From: Hyphomicrobiales bacterium
GTDB lineage: Bacteria; Pseudomonadota; Alphaproteobacteria; Rhizobiales; Methyloligellaceae
NCBI GenBank assembly: GCA_021775575.1
Contig: JAJFHO010000217.1
Location: forward strand, 1 to 33,801
Direction: 5' to 3'
DNA: 33,801 nucleotides
Made by a program: the position numbers and the translations under genes. The notes under the pieces were generated by a model. The model did not search any database. It was not told the origin of the DNA and was given only the letters and a program-made list of their open reading frames with translations. Positions within the stretch are counted from its first letter, which is position 1. Every line of letters starts with the position of its first letter. This document shows, in pieces, positions 15,754 through 23,686 of the stretch.

Positions 15754-16088
15754 TTGGAGGCCGGATTGCCAGAGGGCAAGACCGGGATGTTTGCGCCATA
15801 TTGACCGAACAGGCGCGCTGGCCCCGCGATGCCCGCGGCCCCGCCCGTTACATGCCGGCCAACAATAGGCATCAACTTCCCGATATTCAGCGCTTCGGAG
15901 CCTTGACCGGCGTTCCGTCCGCATAATAGCATTACATTCAATTATGCATGTTTGTGAATGTATGGTTTGATACTTGTGCAAATTGGCAGCTGCGCAGGCT
16001 GCCGGAATTCGAGCAGTGTCAGCGCGGTGCGTGCGCGCTGTCCGGGCAGAGGCGGCCGCAGGCGGTCACCCATCAAGGAGCAAGCATC
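15754..16088. other. 335-base intergenic region upstream of the DsrE2 gene
   Basis: Its centre is clearly AT-rich compared with the surroundings and holds the inverted repeat at 15933-15962, so it probably contains the DsrE2 promoter. I see no gene; the frames running through it continue upstream of the DsrE2 start without a ribosome site. Confidence 0.5.
15933..15962. promoter_or_regulatory. Inverted repeat with perfect 8-bp arms upstream of the DsrE2 gene
   Basis: TACATTCA (15933-15940) and TGAATGTA (15955-15962) are exact reverse complements separated by 14 bases that include the palindrome ATGCAT. It lies about 130 bases before the GTG start of the DsrE2 gene. The ATTC/GAAT ends recall sites of sulfide-responsive ArsR-family repressors (BigR, SqrR), but the N16 spacing between ATTC and GAAT differs from the N8 I remember, so the regulator is uncertain. 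Confidence 0.5.
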
Positions 16089-16595
16089 GTGGACAAGTCA
16101 GACGCGGCGAACCAAAACGCGAAAAGCATGTCGATCATCATCACAAAAGGGACGCTTGACTGGGCGTACCCGCCGATGATCTTGAGCACGACCGCTGCGG
16201 CCATGGGACTGAATGTCACCATGTTCTTCACTTTCTACGGGCTCCAGCTTCTCAAGAAGAAACTCGACCTTTCGATTACCCCGCTGGGAAACTCGGCGAT
16301 GGAGATGCCGATGGCCGGCATGCACATGCAGATGCCCAATATGCTGGCCATGCTTCCCGGCGCCACGGCAGGTGCGACGGCGATGATGAAAAACATGCTG
16401 AAGAAGAAGGGCGTGGCATCGATCGAGGAGCTGCGCGAGATAGCGGTTGAGTCGGATGTGCGCCTGATAGGCTGTCAGATGACCATGGATCTTTTCGAGC
16501 TCAAGCGCGATGACCTGCTCGACGATATCGAGATCGGCGGCGCCGCGACTTATATCGAGACCGCCACCAAATCTGACATAAACCTGTTTATCTGA
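16089..16595 (+). CDS. DsrE2-like sulfur-transfer family protein
   Basis: The 168-residue protein matches the DsrE/DsrF-like DsrE2 pattern. It has an N-terminal 'SIIITKGTLDWAYPPMILSTTAAAMG', a hydrophobic strand 'LNVTMFFTFYGLQLLKKK', and a Met/His-rich stretch (about residues 71-103: 'MEMPMAGMHMQMPNMLAMLP'). The conserved cysteine C129 follows in 'DVRLIGCQMTMDLF'. DsrE2 proteins are thought to carry persulfide sulfur together with TusA and rhodanese in sulfur oxidisers, and some associate with the membrane. The start is GTG at 16089 with AAGGAG upstream; longer frames have no ribosome site. No TusA or rhodanese gene is adjacent. A small hairpin (CGCCTG/CAGGCG, 16601-16619) follows the stop. 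Confidence 0.85.
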   Translation: MDKSDAANQNAKSMSIIITKGTLDWAYPPMILSTTAAAMGLNVTMFFTFYGLQLLKKKLDLSITPLGNSAMEMPMAGMHMQMPNMLAMLPGATAGATAMMKNMLKKKGVASIEELREIAVESDVRLIGCQMTMDLFELKRDDLLDDIEIGGAATYIETATKSDINLFI

Positions 16596-16962
16596 TCCGC
16601 CGCCTGTCCCCCGCAGGCGTCCGCGCAAAACACTCGAGCCGGCGCGAAAGAAGCCCGGTCGCCCCGGCACCTGTTGCAAAGCCGCATGGTTGGGTTACGC
16701 ACGGTCCCTTCGGCACGCAGCCACGACGGCTGTGGATCCCTGTGCCGACCGATCAGAATGCAAGATGCCTGGGCAGAATAAATCCTCTTTGTGATAAAAA
16801 TATCACGGACTCACGGCACCACTTATCGGTATTCTCATATATATAAGACGCTGAATGTATGTGTGCGGATAAATCGTCGACCTGATTTGATCGGACTCAC
16901 TGAAGCAGTTCATAAGGTTGGCGACCGTTCGGGTAAGACATTCTGTATTTTTGGGGGTTTAG
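16596..16962. other. 367-base intergenic region upstream of the FadL-like gene
   Basis: The right half is AT-rich and holds the palindrome at 16791-16806 and a near-FNR site TTGATCGGACTCAC at 16887-16900 (last base off). It most likely carries the promoter of the outer membrane protein gene. No gene recognised. Confidence 0.5.
16791..16806. promoter_or_regulatory. Perfect palindrome GTGATA-N4-TATCAC, candidate operator
   Basis: The arms GTGATA and TATCAC are exact reverse complements with AAAA between them. It lies about 157 bases before the ATG of the FadL-like gene. The form resembles GntR- or CRP/FNR-like operators, but the spacing fits neither TTGAT-N4-ATCAA nor TGTGA-N6-TCACA, so I do not name a regulator. 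Confidence 0.45.
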
Positions 16963-18330
16963 ATGATTTCAAGAACTCTGCGAAAGCTTGCAGCGACGCC
17001 CGTGGCGGCGGCTGCATTGCTGATGGGAACCGTTGGTCTTGCCCAGGCGACGGAAGGGTATTTCCAGCATGGCTACGGCGCCCGGAACAAGGCGCTTGCC
17101 GGCGCGGGCGTCGCCGATACGCGCGATGCCACCGCCGTGGCGGTGAACCCGGCCGGTCTGGTTCATGTCGAAGATCAGTTCAACGGAGCTCTTTCGGTGT
17201 TCAGCCCCCGCCGGGAATATCAGGGCGGACCAGCCAACCCGTTTCCGGGATTTGCACCGCTTGGTCAAATCGATAGCGACTGGAACTTCTTTTATATTCC
17301 GAACATGGCGCGCAGCTGGCGCGTGGACAGCCCCCTGATCGACGTTTTCGCCATCTCCATGTATGGCAATGGCGGCATGAACACCCACTGGGCCGAAGTG
17401 CCGCGCGCGGATGGAGGCTGTGCCCCAGCCGGCGGCGGCACCGGTATTTTCTGCCGTGGTCCCCTGGATGTGAATCTGAACCAGGCGTTCCTGTCCGCCG
17501 CAATCGCCAAACAATTCGGCCGGGTCTCGGTCGGTATCGCGCCGATCTTCGCGGTTCAGCAAATCGAAATTCACGGCCTGCATGCCTTTGGCGGCATTTC
17601 AACCGATCCGGCAAACCTCACCAATACGGGCCTCGACACTTCCTATGGCGGCGGCGTGCGCGCCGGCGTCGAAGTCGCGCTGATGCCCAATGTCAGGGTC
17701 GGTGTCGCGGGTACCTCACGCATCTATATGAGCGAGTTCGACCAGTATAAGGGTCTGTTCGCGGAGCAGGGCGATTTCGATATTCCGCCGTCCCTGCAAA
17801 TCGGTGTGGCTGTCGACGTCAAGTCGAATCTGACGGTTATGCTCGACTACAAGCGCATCTGGTACAGCGACATCAAGTCGATCAACAATTCCTCGACGAT
17901 TGCTTCGACGGCCGGTGTGACTGGCAATCCCGCCTTCTTCCTCGGCGCCGACGGAGGGCCGGGCTTTGGCTGGCAGGATATCGATATCTTCAAATTCGGC
18001 GTCGAATGGCGCGCGAATGACAGCTGGACCTGGCGCGCCGGTTACGCCCATAGCGACAATCCCATCGGGTCGCGCGATGTGATGTTCAACATCCTCGCGC
18101 CGGGTGTCATCGAGGACGAATACACCGCCGGCTTCAAATATAAATGGTCGGAAAATCTCGATCTGGAGCTGAGCGGAATGTACGCGCCGGAAAGCAGTGT
18201 GAGCGGGCGCGAACTGGCCATCGTCGCCAATCCGACTCATGCGATCGAAGTCAGCATGTATCAGTATGAGATTACGGCGGGCATCACCTGGCGGTTCGGT
18301 TCGAGAGCCGCACCAGAGCCATTGAAGTAA
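16963..18330 (+). CDS. OmpP1/FadL-family outer membrane channel
   Basis: The 455-residue precursor has a signal peptide ending AQA (residue 29). The mature N-terminus 'TEGYFQHGYGARNKALAGAGVADTRDATAVAVNPAGLV' carries the FadL hatch pattern with the diagnostic NPAGL. The rest is beta-barrel with alternating aromatic strands and ends in 'ITWRFGSRAAPEPLK'. FadL proteins let hydrophobic compounds such as long-chain fatty acids or aromatic hydrocarbons cross the outer membrane. The substrate is not evident here. GGGGG precedes the ATG. A strong terminator follows at 18384-18416. Confidence 0.88.
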   Translation: MISRTLRKLAATPVAAAALLMGTVGLAQATEGYFQHGYGARNKALAGAGVADTRDATAVAVNPAGLVHVEDQFNGALSVFSPRREYQGGPANPFPGFAPLGQIDSDWNFFYIPNMARSWRVDSPLIDVFAISMYGNGGMNTHWAEVPRADGGCAPAGGGTGIFCRGPLDVNLNQAFLSAAIAKQFGRVSVGIAPIFAVQQIEIHGLHAFGGISTDPANLTNTGLDTSYGGGVRAGVEVALMPNVRVGVAGTSRIYMSEFDQYKGLFAEQGDFDIPPSLQIGVAVDVKSNLTVMLDYKRIWYSDIKSINNSSTIASTAGVTGNPAFFLGADGGPGFGWQDIDIFKFGVEWRANDSWTWRAGYAHSDNPIGSRDVMFNILAPGVIEDEYTAGFKYKWSENLDLELSGMYAPESSVSGRELAIVANPTHAIEVSMYQYEITAGITWRFGSRAAPEPLK

Positions 18331-18383
18331 CTGACCCGGGAGCCATCGCGAAAACCTCTCCTGGGGTTTCCATCCTCAACTCC

Positions 18384-18416
18384 AAACAGCCGGTATCGCG
18401 CCGGCTGTTTTTCTTT
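18384..18416 (+). terminator. Rho-independent terminator after the FadL-like gene
   Basis: A perfect 10-bp stem (AAACAGCCGG and CCGGCTGTTT) closes a 7-base loop and runs into TTCTTT. It lies between convergent genes and serves the outer membrane protein gene. Confidence 0.9.
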
Positions 18417-18477
18417 GCAAGCGAGCCGGGCCGCGTTGCCGGGCGCCACCCGCGCACGGTCTTTGGCGTGCCGTCGG

Positions 18478-19095
18478 CTAACGGCTTGTCAGCTGTTCGG
18501 TGAGGCGTTTGACTTCCGCCTCCAACTCGCCGATGCGGGCGGTGAGATTTTCGGTGATCAGCCGGACCGTCGCTTCGTCGTGGCGGGGCATGATGTGCTG
18601 CGGGCAGTTGATGTCGATGGCCTCGATCTCGAAGATGATTACGCGTTCAGGCCGCGCTCTGTAGCCATCGGTGGTTAGCTGGGTCAGCAACTCTGCATCG
18701 TCCTCCACAACCTGCGCCCGGCCCCAGATCTTGACCCTCTGCCGGTTGGCGTAGTCCATCAGGAAGAGATGTGCCCGGTCGTTCTCAGCCAGATTGCCGA
18801 GCGTGACATAATGCCGGTTGCCGGCGAAGTCGGCGAAGGCGAGGGTCTTTTCGTCAAGCACATGCAGGAATCCCTTTGGCCCGCCGCGATGCTGGATATA
18901 GGGCTGACCTTCGGCGCTGCCTGTCGCGAGGTAGAAACTGTCCCGGTCGGCGATGAAGGCCGCGAGATCCCCGGTGATGGCGTCAAGCCAGTCGTTGTTC
19001 TCGGTTGATTTTTGCAGCTTGGCGCGCGAGCCGCGCTTGGTCTGTTCCACCTTGATTGACGGAGTGAAGGCAATATCGCTGACATAGTCGTTCAT
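18478..19095 (-). CDS. Pyridoxamine 5'-phosphate oxidase-like FMN-binding protein
   Basis: The 205-residue protein has the split-barrel flavin fold. Marks are 'FIADRDSFYLATGSAEGQPYIQHRGGPKGFLHVLDEKTLAFADFAGNRHYVTLGNLAENDRAHLFLMDYANRQRVKIWGRAQVVEDD', seen here in parts, with the HRGG and GNRHY positions usual for PNPOx-like, general-stress FMN proteins. It ends in a short coiled coil ('ARIGELEAEVKRLTEQL'). Members of this branch are probable FMN-dependent oxidoreductases rather than vitamin B6 enzymes. GGGGAG precedes the ATG. The AhpD-like gene lies 83 bases upstream on the same strand, so both probably form one transcript answering electrophile or peroxide stress. Confidence 0.82.
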   Translation of the reverse strand: MNDYVSDIAFTPSIKVEQTKRGSRAKLQKSTENNDWLDAITGDLAAFIADRDSFYLATGSAEGQPYIQHRGGPKGFLHVLDEKTLAFADFAGNRHYVTLGNLAENDRAHLFLMDYANRQRVKIWGRAQVVEDDAELLTQLTTDGYRARPERVIIFEIEAIDINCPQHIMPRHDEATVRLITENLTARIGELEAEVKRLTEQLTSR

Positions 19096-19178
19096 TAAAT
19101 CGACTCCCCAGTGCGTGTCTGCTTATCAAAGGCCGGGAGCGGGCCGTCCGCAAGACCCGCCCCCGGAAGCTATCGGGA

Positions 19179-19739
19179 TTATGCCGCCGACCGGACGGCG
19201 TCGCGAGCAGCCGAAACGAAGGGGAAATCAATCTCCGTTTCCGCTATATGATTGAAATAGTTGGTGAAGATGTTGCCGACGACGACCGCAAGCACTTCGA
19301 CAATCTCCTCTTCGCCAAGGCCGGCTTCCCGGACCCTCGACAAATCGGCGTCGGAGACGAAACCCCGGCTTGCTACAATCGCCTTGGCGAAGGCGAGTAT
19401 CGCACGCATGCGTTCATCGCCGGACCGGGCGTCGAGGTTGGCCGCCAGCTCTGCGTCTGAAAGGCCTGCGCCCTTGCCGACAAGCGTATGTGCGGACGCG
19501 CAATAGTCGCAGCCATTCTCGCCCGCGACGGCCAAGGCGATCTGTTCGCGCTGGGCTGCCGACAGGCGTCCGCCGGCAAGGGCGCTGGAGAAACTCAGAT
19601 GGGCTTCCAATGCGGCCGGGGAGTGGGCAATCGTGCGAAACAGGTTCGGCACGACGCCAATCGATGCCTTGACGCCGTCCAGCAGCGTTTTCGCTTTTCC
19701 TTTGGTCTCTTCGGGAACGAGGGGAGCTATACGGGGCAT
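19179..19739 (-). CDS. AhpD-like carboxymuconolactone decarboxylase-family protein
   Basis: The 186-residue protein has the AhpD signature 'AGENGCDYCASAH': E74, C77, C80 and H84 in the proton-relay and redox-cysteine arrangement. Family features before it are 'VPNLFRTIAHSPAALEAHLSFSSAL' and 'LSAAQREQIALAVA'. It belongs to the peroxidase-related branch (alkylhydroperoxidase-like), and the CxxC suggests disulfide-based peroxide reduction. The C-terminal 'NIFTNYFNHIAETEIDFP' is typical of this branch. AGGAGA lies before the ATG. A degenerate palindromic element upstream (19816-19835) could be a TetR-type operator. Confidence 0.87.
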   Translation of the reverse strand: MPRIAPLVPEETKGKAKTLLDGVKASIGVVPNLFRTIAHSPAALEAHLSFSSALAGGRLSAAQREQIALAVAGENGCDYCASAHTLVGKGAGLSDAELAANLDARSGDERMRAILAFAKAIVASRGFVSDADLSRVREAGLGEEEIVEVLAVVVGNIFTNYFNHIAETEIDFPFVSAARDAVRSAA

Positions 19740-20244
19740 TTGGTCATTCTCCTATATGGTATCGATAAGGCCAGGCGCCGAACCGAAATCGCTTTTCCGG
19801 TGGCCTGCTATCTATTAGGTAGAACGGTCGGTACATTTTTCAAATAACAAGCGCGTGATTGGATGATGGCTCGCGGCGTGCTCCAGAGCGCGGCCGGCGG
19901 CGTGCGTCAGGGCGTGAATGGGGGAAATCGGCTGAACCGGAAAAAAATTACAGTTCGGGTTCATTTTCCCGGTGCGGGCATCTTATCGGATGGCGAAACA
20001 ATCACCATGTTGAAGAAACCTGTTTGGCGGGGGCCGTCCGTACAGGCCCTGGATTACGCGCAATATTGCCAGATCCCGAGTCGGTATTGCGCTGGATTTT
20101 TGCGCGGGTGTGAACCTGCGTAAAGCGAGCGGCCGGCCATCCCCTTCCCGGACTGACGGGGGAAAGGGAGGCCGGCCTAGGCGCGCCGCGTGGCGATCAT
20201 TTGGACCGGGGCGTGCGAGTGGGGCGCCCCGGACGTACGCGAGA
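19740..20244. other. 505-base intergenic region
   Basis: It carries the promoter side of the AhpD-like gene, including TAGGTAGAACGGTCGGTACA at 19816-19835, which is half of what would be a TetR-like palindrome. It also holds the large hairpin at 20131-20177. A frame at 19863-20123 gives 86 residues with no ribosome site or family character, so I do not call it a gene. Confidence 0.5.
20131..20177. repeat. Large GC-rich hairpin
   Basis: GGCCGGCC occurs at both ends (20131-20138 and 20170-20177). The inner sequence CCCCTTCCC pairs with GGGGGAAAGGG, giving a stem of nearly 19 pairs with a short loop. It has no T-run on either strand, but it lies just beyond the end of the 592-aa protein gene and may terminate or stabilise that transcript. 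Confidence 0.55.
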
Positions 20245-22023
20245 CTATCGATCAGCCTTGCGTGACGCGCGTTCGTACCAGGCCGTAGCCTGGGTTATGT
20301 CTGCCTGCACACCTTGGACGCCCAGCTTGGACAGGTGTTCAGGGTCGTAGGTTTTGCCGAGTTTCATCATGGCGCGCGTGCTGCCGCGCCGTGCTGCATG
20401 CTCGAAGATCAGCCGGGCGCTTGCTACGTCGCCAAGCTTGAGAAGTTCATCACCCTTGCCAAGCAGCGAATCTTCCTGCTCTGGGGAAAGCGATTGTTGT
20501 ACCGGCTGACTAGGCTGGACCGGAGCGGGTTCCGCTTTTTGCTCGGGAATTGTGCCGCCGGGCGCCGGGCCACGCACTGCCAAAGCAGATGTTTGTGCAG
20601 GGGGAGTTTTCCCGGTATCCGCGGCGGCTAAGCCGTGTGTCGCCGGCGTCACGGGGGAGGGTGCCTGCTCCACGACTACCCTTATTGAACGGGATTCCGG
20701 GATTTTTCCGTTGCTTTTGACAAAGGCGACGTCAAGAGCGAATTCCCGTGGCGAGAAGGTTTTGGGCGTCAGCAGAGTGAGCTTTTCCAGTTCCTTGTCT
20801 TCCAGAACCCACGTACCGCCGCCAATCCGGCTTCCCGAAGAGAGTTTTACACCTTCCGGAACGCCCTGGATCATTACCGATACTTCGGCCGCGTTCTGGG
20901 TTGCCGGCGCGGAGAGGCCGAGCTTGATGGGTTGTCCCGCGGTTCCGCGCAGCGTTGCCGGCGCGGTCTCGGGGGTTGGCGCCAGCGCTTCCGTGATCGC
21001 CGCGACCTCATCGTCCGCCGGCGGTTCGTTCACAGCCGCTGGCGACGCCTGCTGAGGCTCTGTTTTGACAGCGGCAGCGGCAGGCGCCTCGGGCAGTGCC
21101 ATGGGCGTGCCGGGATCTGCGGAAGGTGAAGGCTCCGCAACAGCCGCGGTTTTGACCGGCTCATCAGCCGGCGCTGCCGCTTCAGCGGACTCAGCGGCGG
21201 GAACAGGCTTGCGTGAAGGCAGAGGAACCGCCACCGCGGGAATCGGTATCTTGAGGCTCACGCTTTGCTGGCTGGCGGCAATAGACGCCTTGTCGATATC
21301 GCCGGCATCCAGCAGCCAGGGATTGTCCGCGAACCACCAGTAACCCACGCCGCCGATAGCCAGAAGCAGGCCGGTCATGAAAGCCGGCGGAAGATAGCTT
21401 CTGCCTCGGTTCGCGGGATTGACGGGCTGTTGTGCCGTTCTCCAGGTTTCCGGGACGCCGGGCTCGCTTACATTGGCGGCGACGGGCCCTGGAATGCCGG
21501 GGGCAACGGGTTCCGGAGGGTCGGCGGCCAGCCCAGGCGTCTCGGACAACACCTGATTTGCATTGTCGATGGTTGCGCTGAGCTGTTCAAGCAGCACGAT
21601 CAGCTCCGGATCGCTGACGCTTCCGTTGGCGCCTGCGTCGTCGCCGGAATGCTGCGCCGCTATTGGCGGGATCTCGTCTTCCTGGGTATCCTCTTCGTCG
21701 GAATCTGTATCTCCGCCGTCCTCGGCCGCTATGGCCTCATCGGACTCCGGCTCCGCAGTCTGAACCGGTTCTTCCTCGCGGCTATCGTCCGGTCCAGGGT
21801 CTTGCGCGTCGTCTTCCGCGTCCGCTGCATTATTCATATACCAGCCGGCCTCTGTGCGCTCCGGCAAGAACGCCGGAATGATATCGGCATTCTTGGTTGG
21901 TTGTTGGCGTTTGCGCCGGCGCGGCGGCGTGGATTTACTCAGCCCGGCCTTGTTGTCCTGAGGCACTGGATCGGATTCATCCCTATGCAGGTCCGACAGC
22001 GCGGTCAGTGTTTTGTTGCCCAT
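20245..22023 (-). CDS. Acidic/proline-rich single-pass membrane protein with Sel1-like C-terminus, 592 aa
   Basis: No named family fits the whole protein. From the ATG at 22023 (GGAGG seven bases upstream): residues 1-60 are basic (PPRRRKRQQ), 65-125 very acidic, 140-162 helical. One membrane helix lies at about 211-230 ('LPPAFMTGLLLAIGGVGYWW'). Then comes a long Pro/Ala/Glu-rich linker to about 355. A beta-sandwich-like domain (about 360-453: 'VSVMIQGVPEGVKLSSGSRIGGGTWVLEDKELEKLTL') resembles modules of large adhesins. A Sel1/TPR-like end follows (about 515-592: 'GDELLKLGDVASARLIFEHAARRGSTRAMMKLGKTYD'). The layout suggests a cytoplasmic N-terminus and a periplasmic C-terminus. It lies 87 bases after the TAXI gene on the same strand. 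Confidence 0.75.
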   Translation of the reverse strand: MGNKTLTALSDLHRDESDPVPQDNKAGLSKSTPPRRRKRQQPTKNADIIPAFLPERTEAGWYMNNAADAEDDAQDPGPDDSREEEPVQTAEPESDEAIAAEDGGDTDSDEEDTQEDEIPPIAAQHSGDDAGANGSVSDPELIVLLEQLSATIDNANQVLSETPGLAADPPEPVAPGIPGPVAANVSEPGVPETWRTAQQPVNPANRGRSYLPPAFMTGLLLAIGGVGYWWFADNPWLLDAGDIDKASIAASQQSVSLKIPIPAVAVPLPSRKPVPAAESAEAAAPADEPVKTAAVAEPSPSADPGTPMALPEAPAAAAVKTEPQQASPAAVNEPPADDEVAAITEALAPTPETAPATLRGTAGQPIKLGLSAPATQNAAEVSVMIQGVPEGVKLSSGSRIGGGTWVLEDKELEKLTLLTPKTFSPREFALDVAFVKSNGKIPESRSIRVVVEQAPSPVTPATHGLAAADTGKTPPAQTSALAVRGPAPGGTIPEQKAEPAPVQPSQPVQQSLSPEQEDSLLGKGDELLKLGDVASARLIFEHAARRGSTRAMMKLGKTYDPEHLSKLGVQGVQADITQATAWYERASRKADR

Positions 22024-22110
22024 GATAATCCTCCAAACGCAGTACTGGTAAAACAAGAGGTATGCGGTTCAGGTGCTGGCCGCGAAATGCGGTCTTCCTG
22101 TTTGGTTACA

Positions 22111-23262
22111 TTATTGTCCGGTCTGTTTTTTCCAGCGCACAAACTCGCGGAACAGGACTTCCTGCTGGGTCCTCGTCAGGGTCGTCCCACTCAGCTGTGC
22201 GCTACGGCTTGTGACGAATTTCTCGAAATCTTTCTTGGCTGCGGTTTTCGCCTTGGGCGCGTTCGCTACCAGCCACTTCTCCGCCGGTGCGAATCTTGTC
22301 CAGCCGGGCAGGGTCGCATTCAAATTGACTTCCAGCCACTTTTTGTGGCGCGGCGGCTTCTGGAAACTCTGAAATTTCGAGAAGAAGGATTCCACGAACT
22401 TTACGACGCGATTATAACGGACATTTCCCGCCCGCCAGTTGAACACCGCCATCACCGCGCCGACGGCAATGGTGTCGACAGGCTTGGTGGTATGCCCGAG
22501 CAGTCCCGGATAATCCTTTGGCGAGAAGGCGGCCGGCAGGTATGTCGCCTGGAGCTTTTTGGTATAGGGGACCGGAAGCAGGCGGTAGCCGGCATTTGCC
22601 TTCAGGTTCTCGACGACGCGCGCGGGTTTGCCGGCGACATAAACGGTTGCCGCAATTTCACCGGTCCGGATTTTTTCGAGCGCCAGCGCCTGGTCATAAT
22701 GCATCGGCTGAACCGCGATGCCGAGCGCCTGGAAAACAGTCGTCGCCGTCATGAAAGTCCCGCTGCCCTTGACGCCGAAATTCACTTTCTTTCCGGCGAG
22801 CTTCTGTACCGATGCGATCGAATGCGAGGCGACGAGGTGAAACTCTTCATTATACAGCTTGGTAATGTAATGGATGCGCGTCGCGATATCGGTATAGCCG
22901 GGCTGTTGCTGCAGATATTTCAGAACGTCGGACTGAACGATGCCGACATCGATTCCGCGCAAATAAAGAATGTCGATGATATTCTGGACCGAGCCCTTGC
23001 CCATCAGCGGCAGGATGCGCAGATTGTCCCCATCGTCGAGGACCGACGCCAAATCCGTTGCGATACGAATATAAGTGCCGCCAATGCCGCCGGAAATTAT
23101 ACCGACCCGGCCGCCATTAATGCGCGCGACTTTCTGACCATGAGATTCCGCGGCCACCGGGCCGGGCACAATTTTCTGTTGAGCCCTTACCGCATCAGAT
23201 GCGGTAAGCAAAAACGTCAAGACCAGCGCAGTCCTGCCTACAGCCCGCAGCAAAGGCATCAT
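22111..23262 (-). CDS. TAXI-family TRAP-type solute-binding protein
   Basis: The 383-residue precursor has a signal peptide ending in VRA-Q (about residue 27). The domain starts 'GRVGIISGGIGGTYIRIATDLASVLDDGDNLRILPLMGKGSVQNI', contains 'GIDVGIVQSDVL', 'LVASHSIASVQKLAGKKVNFGVKGSGT' and 'VYVAGKPARVV', typical of TAXI solute-binding proteins of TRAP transporters. It would sit in the periplasm. No DctQ/DctM-type permease gene is near; the only partner is the 592-aa membrane-spanning protein downstream, so it could be a sensor or scaffold-bound receptor. AGGAGG precedes the ATG. The C-terminal 110 residues are basic and beyond the usual domain length. Confidence 0.85.
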   Translation of the reverse strand: MMPLLRAVGRTALVLTFLLTASDAVRAQQKIVPGPVAAESHGQKVARINGGRVGIISGGIGGTYIRIATDLASVLDDGDNLRILPLMGKGSVQNIIDILYLRGIDVGIVQSDVLKYLQQQPGYTDIATRIHYITKLYNEEFHLVASHSIASVQKLAGKKVNFGVKGSGTFMTATTVFQALGIAVQPMHYDQALALEKIRTGEIAATVYVAGKPARVVENLKANAGYRLLPVPYTKKLQATYLPAAFSPKDYPGLLGHTTKPVDTIAVGAVMAVFNWRAGNVRYNRVVKFVESFFSKFQSFQKPPRHKKWLEVNLNATLPGWTRFAPAEKWLVANAPKAKTAAKKDFEKFVTSRSAQLSGTTLTRTQQEVLFREFVRWKKQTGQ

Positions 23263-23686
23263 CGTTCCCTCCTGAACGCATTACTCGCCTTCGCCCCCCA
23301 GCGGTACGTTTATTCTTACCCCGTCTGCCATACGTTAATCCGCCAATTTGCCCACAGTGAGGCGAATGGGCCGCAAATTTGGTCAAAACCCGTCAATTCG
23401 CGGACAAATGCTATTCTTCTCTTAGTTTATTACGCTAAGTCATTGAAAACAAAATCTTCTGCGCACGGCATCCAATCGAAAATAATTTACCAGACCGCGC
23501 TATTGGGTTCGGGTTTGGGGTACAGTCGGGCTAATTAGGGCAGCGAATTTTCCGACGGAGACCGCCTCGGCGCCCCGTAAACAATAAGTGAGGGGCGGGC
23601 ATGGGGCTATTTATTGAGCCGATCGTTATTTTCCTTATTGTGCGCATAGAATGAAACCGCATTCGAGCAGCGAGGACGACAAGCAC
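23263..23686. other. 424-base divergent promoter region (TAXI versus RND operons)
   Basis: AT-rich stretches around 23420-23490 and 23585-23640 suggest promoters for both directions. A spaced repeat with AATTTGC and GCAAATT ends lies at about 23346-23387. I could not pick a convincing -35/-10 pair or an FNR-type box. No gene seen. Confidence 0.45.

Noticed and set aside
15966-15981. TTGAT...TGCAA element before the DsrE2 gene
   Set aside because: The half-sites are one base too far apart for an FNR/FixK box.
16887-16900. Near-FNR site TTGATCGGACTCAC before the FadL-like gene
   Set aside because: The last base breaks the TCAA half, so I did not count it as a box, although it is noted in the intergenic description.
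19863-20123. 86-residue open frame
   Set aside because: No ribosome site, no recognisable domain, and composition unlike the neighbouring genes.
21265-23538. 757-residue open frame on the plus strand
   Set aside because: It runs antisense to the TAXI and 592-aa genes, has no ribosome site and shows the low-complexity, His/Arg-rich composition of a GC-driven shadow frame.
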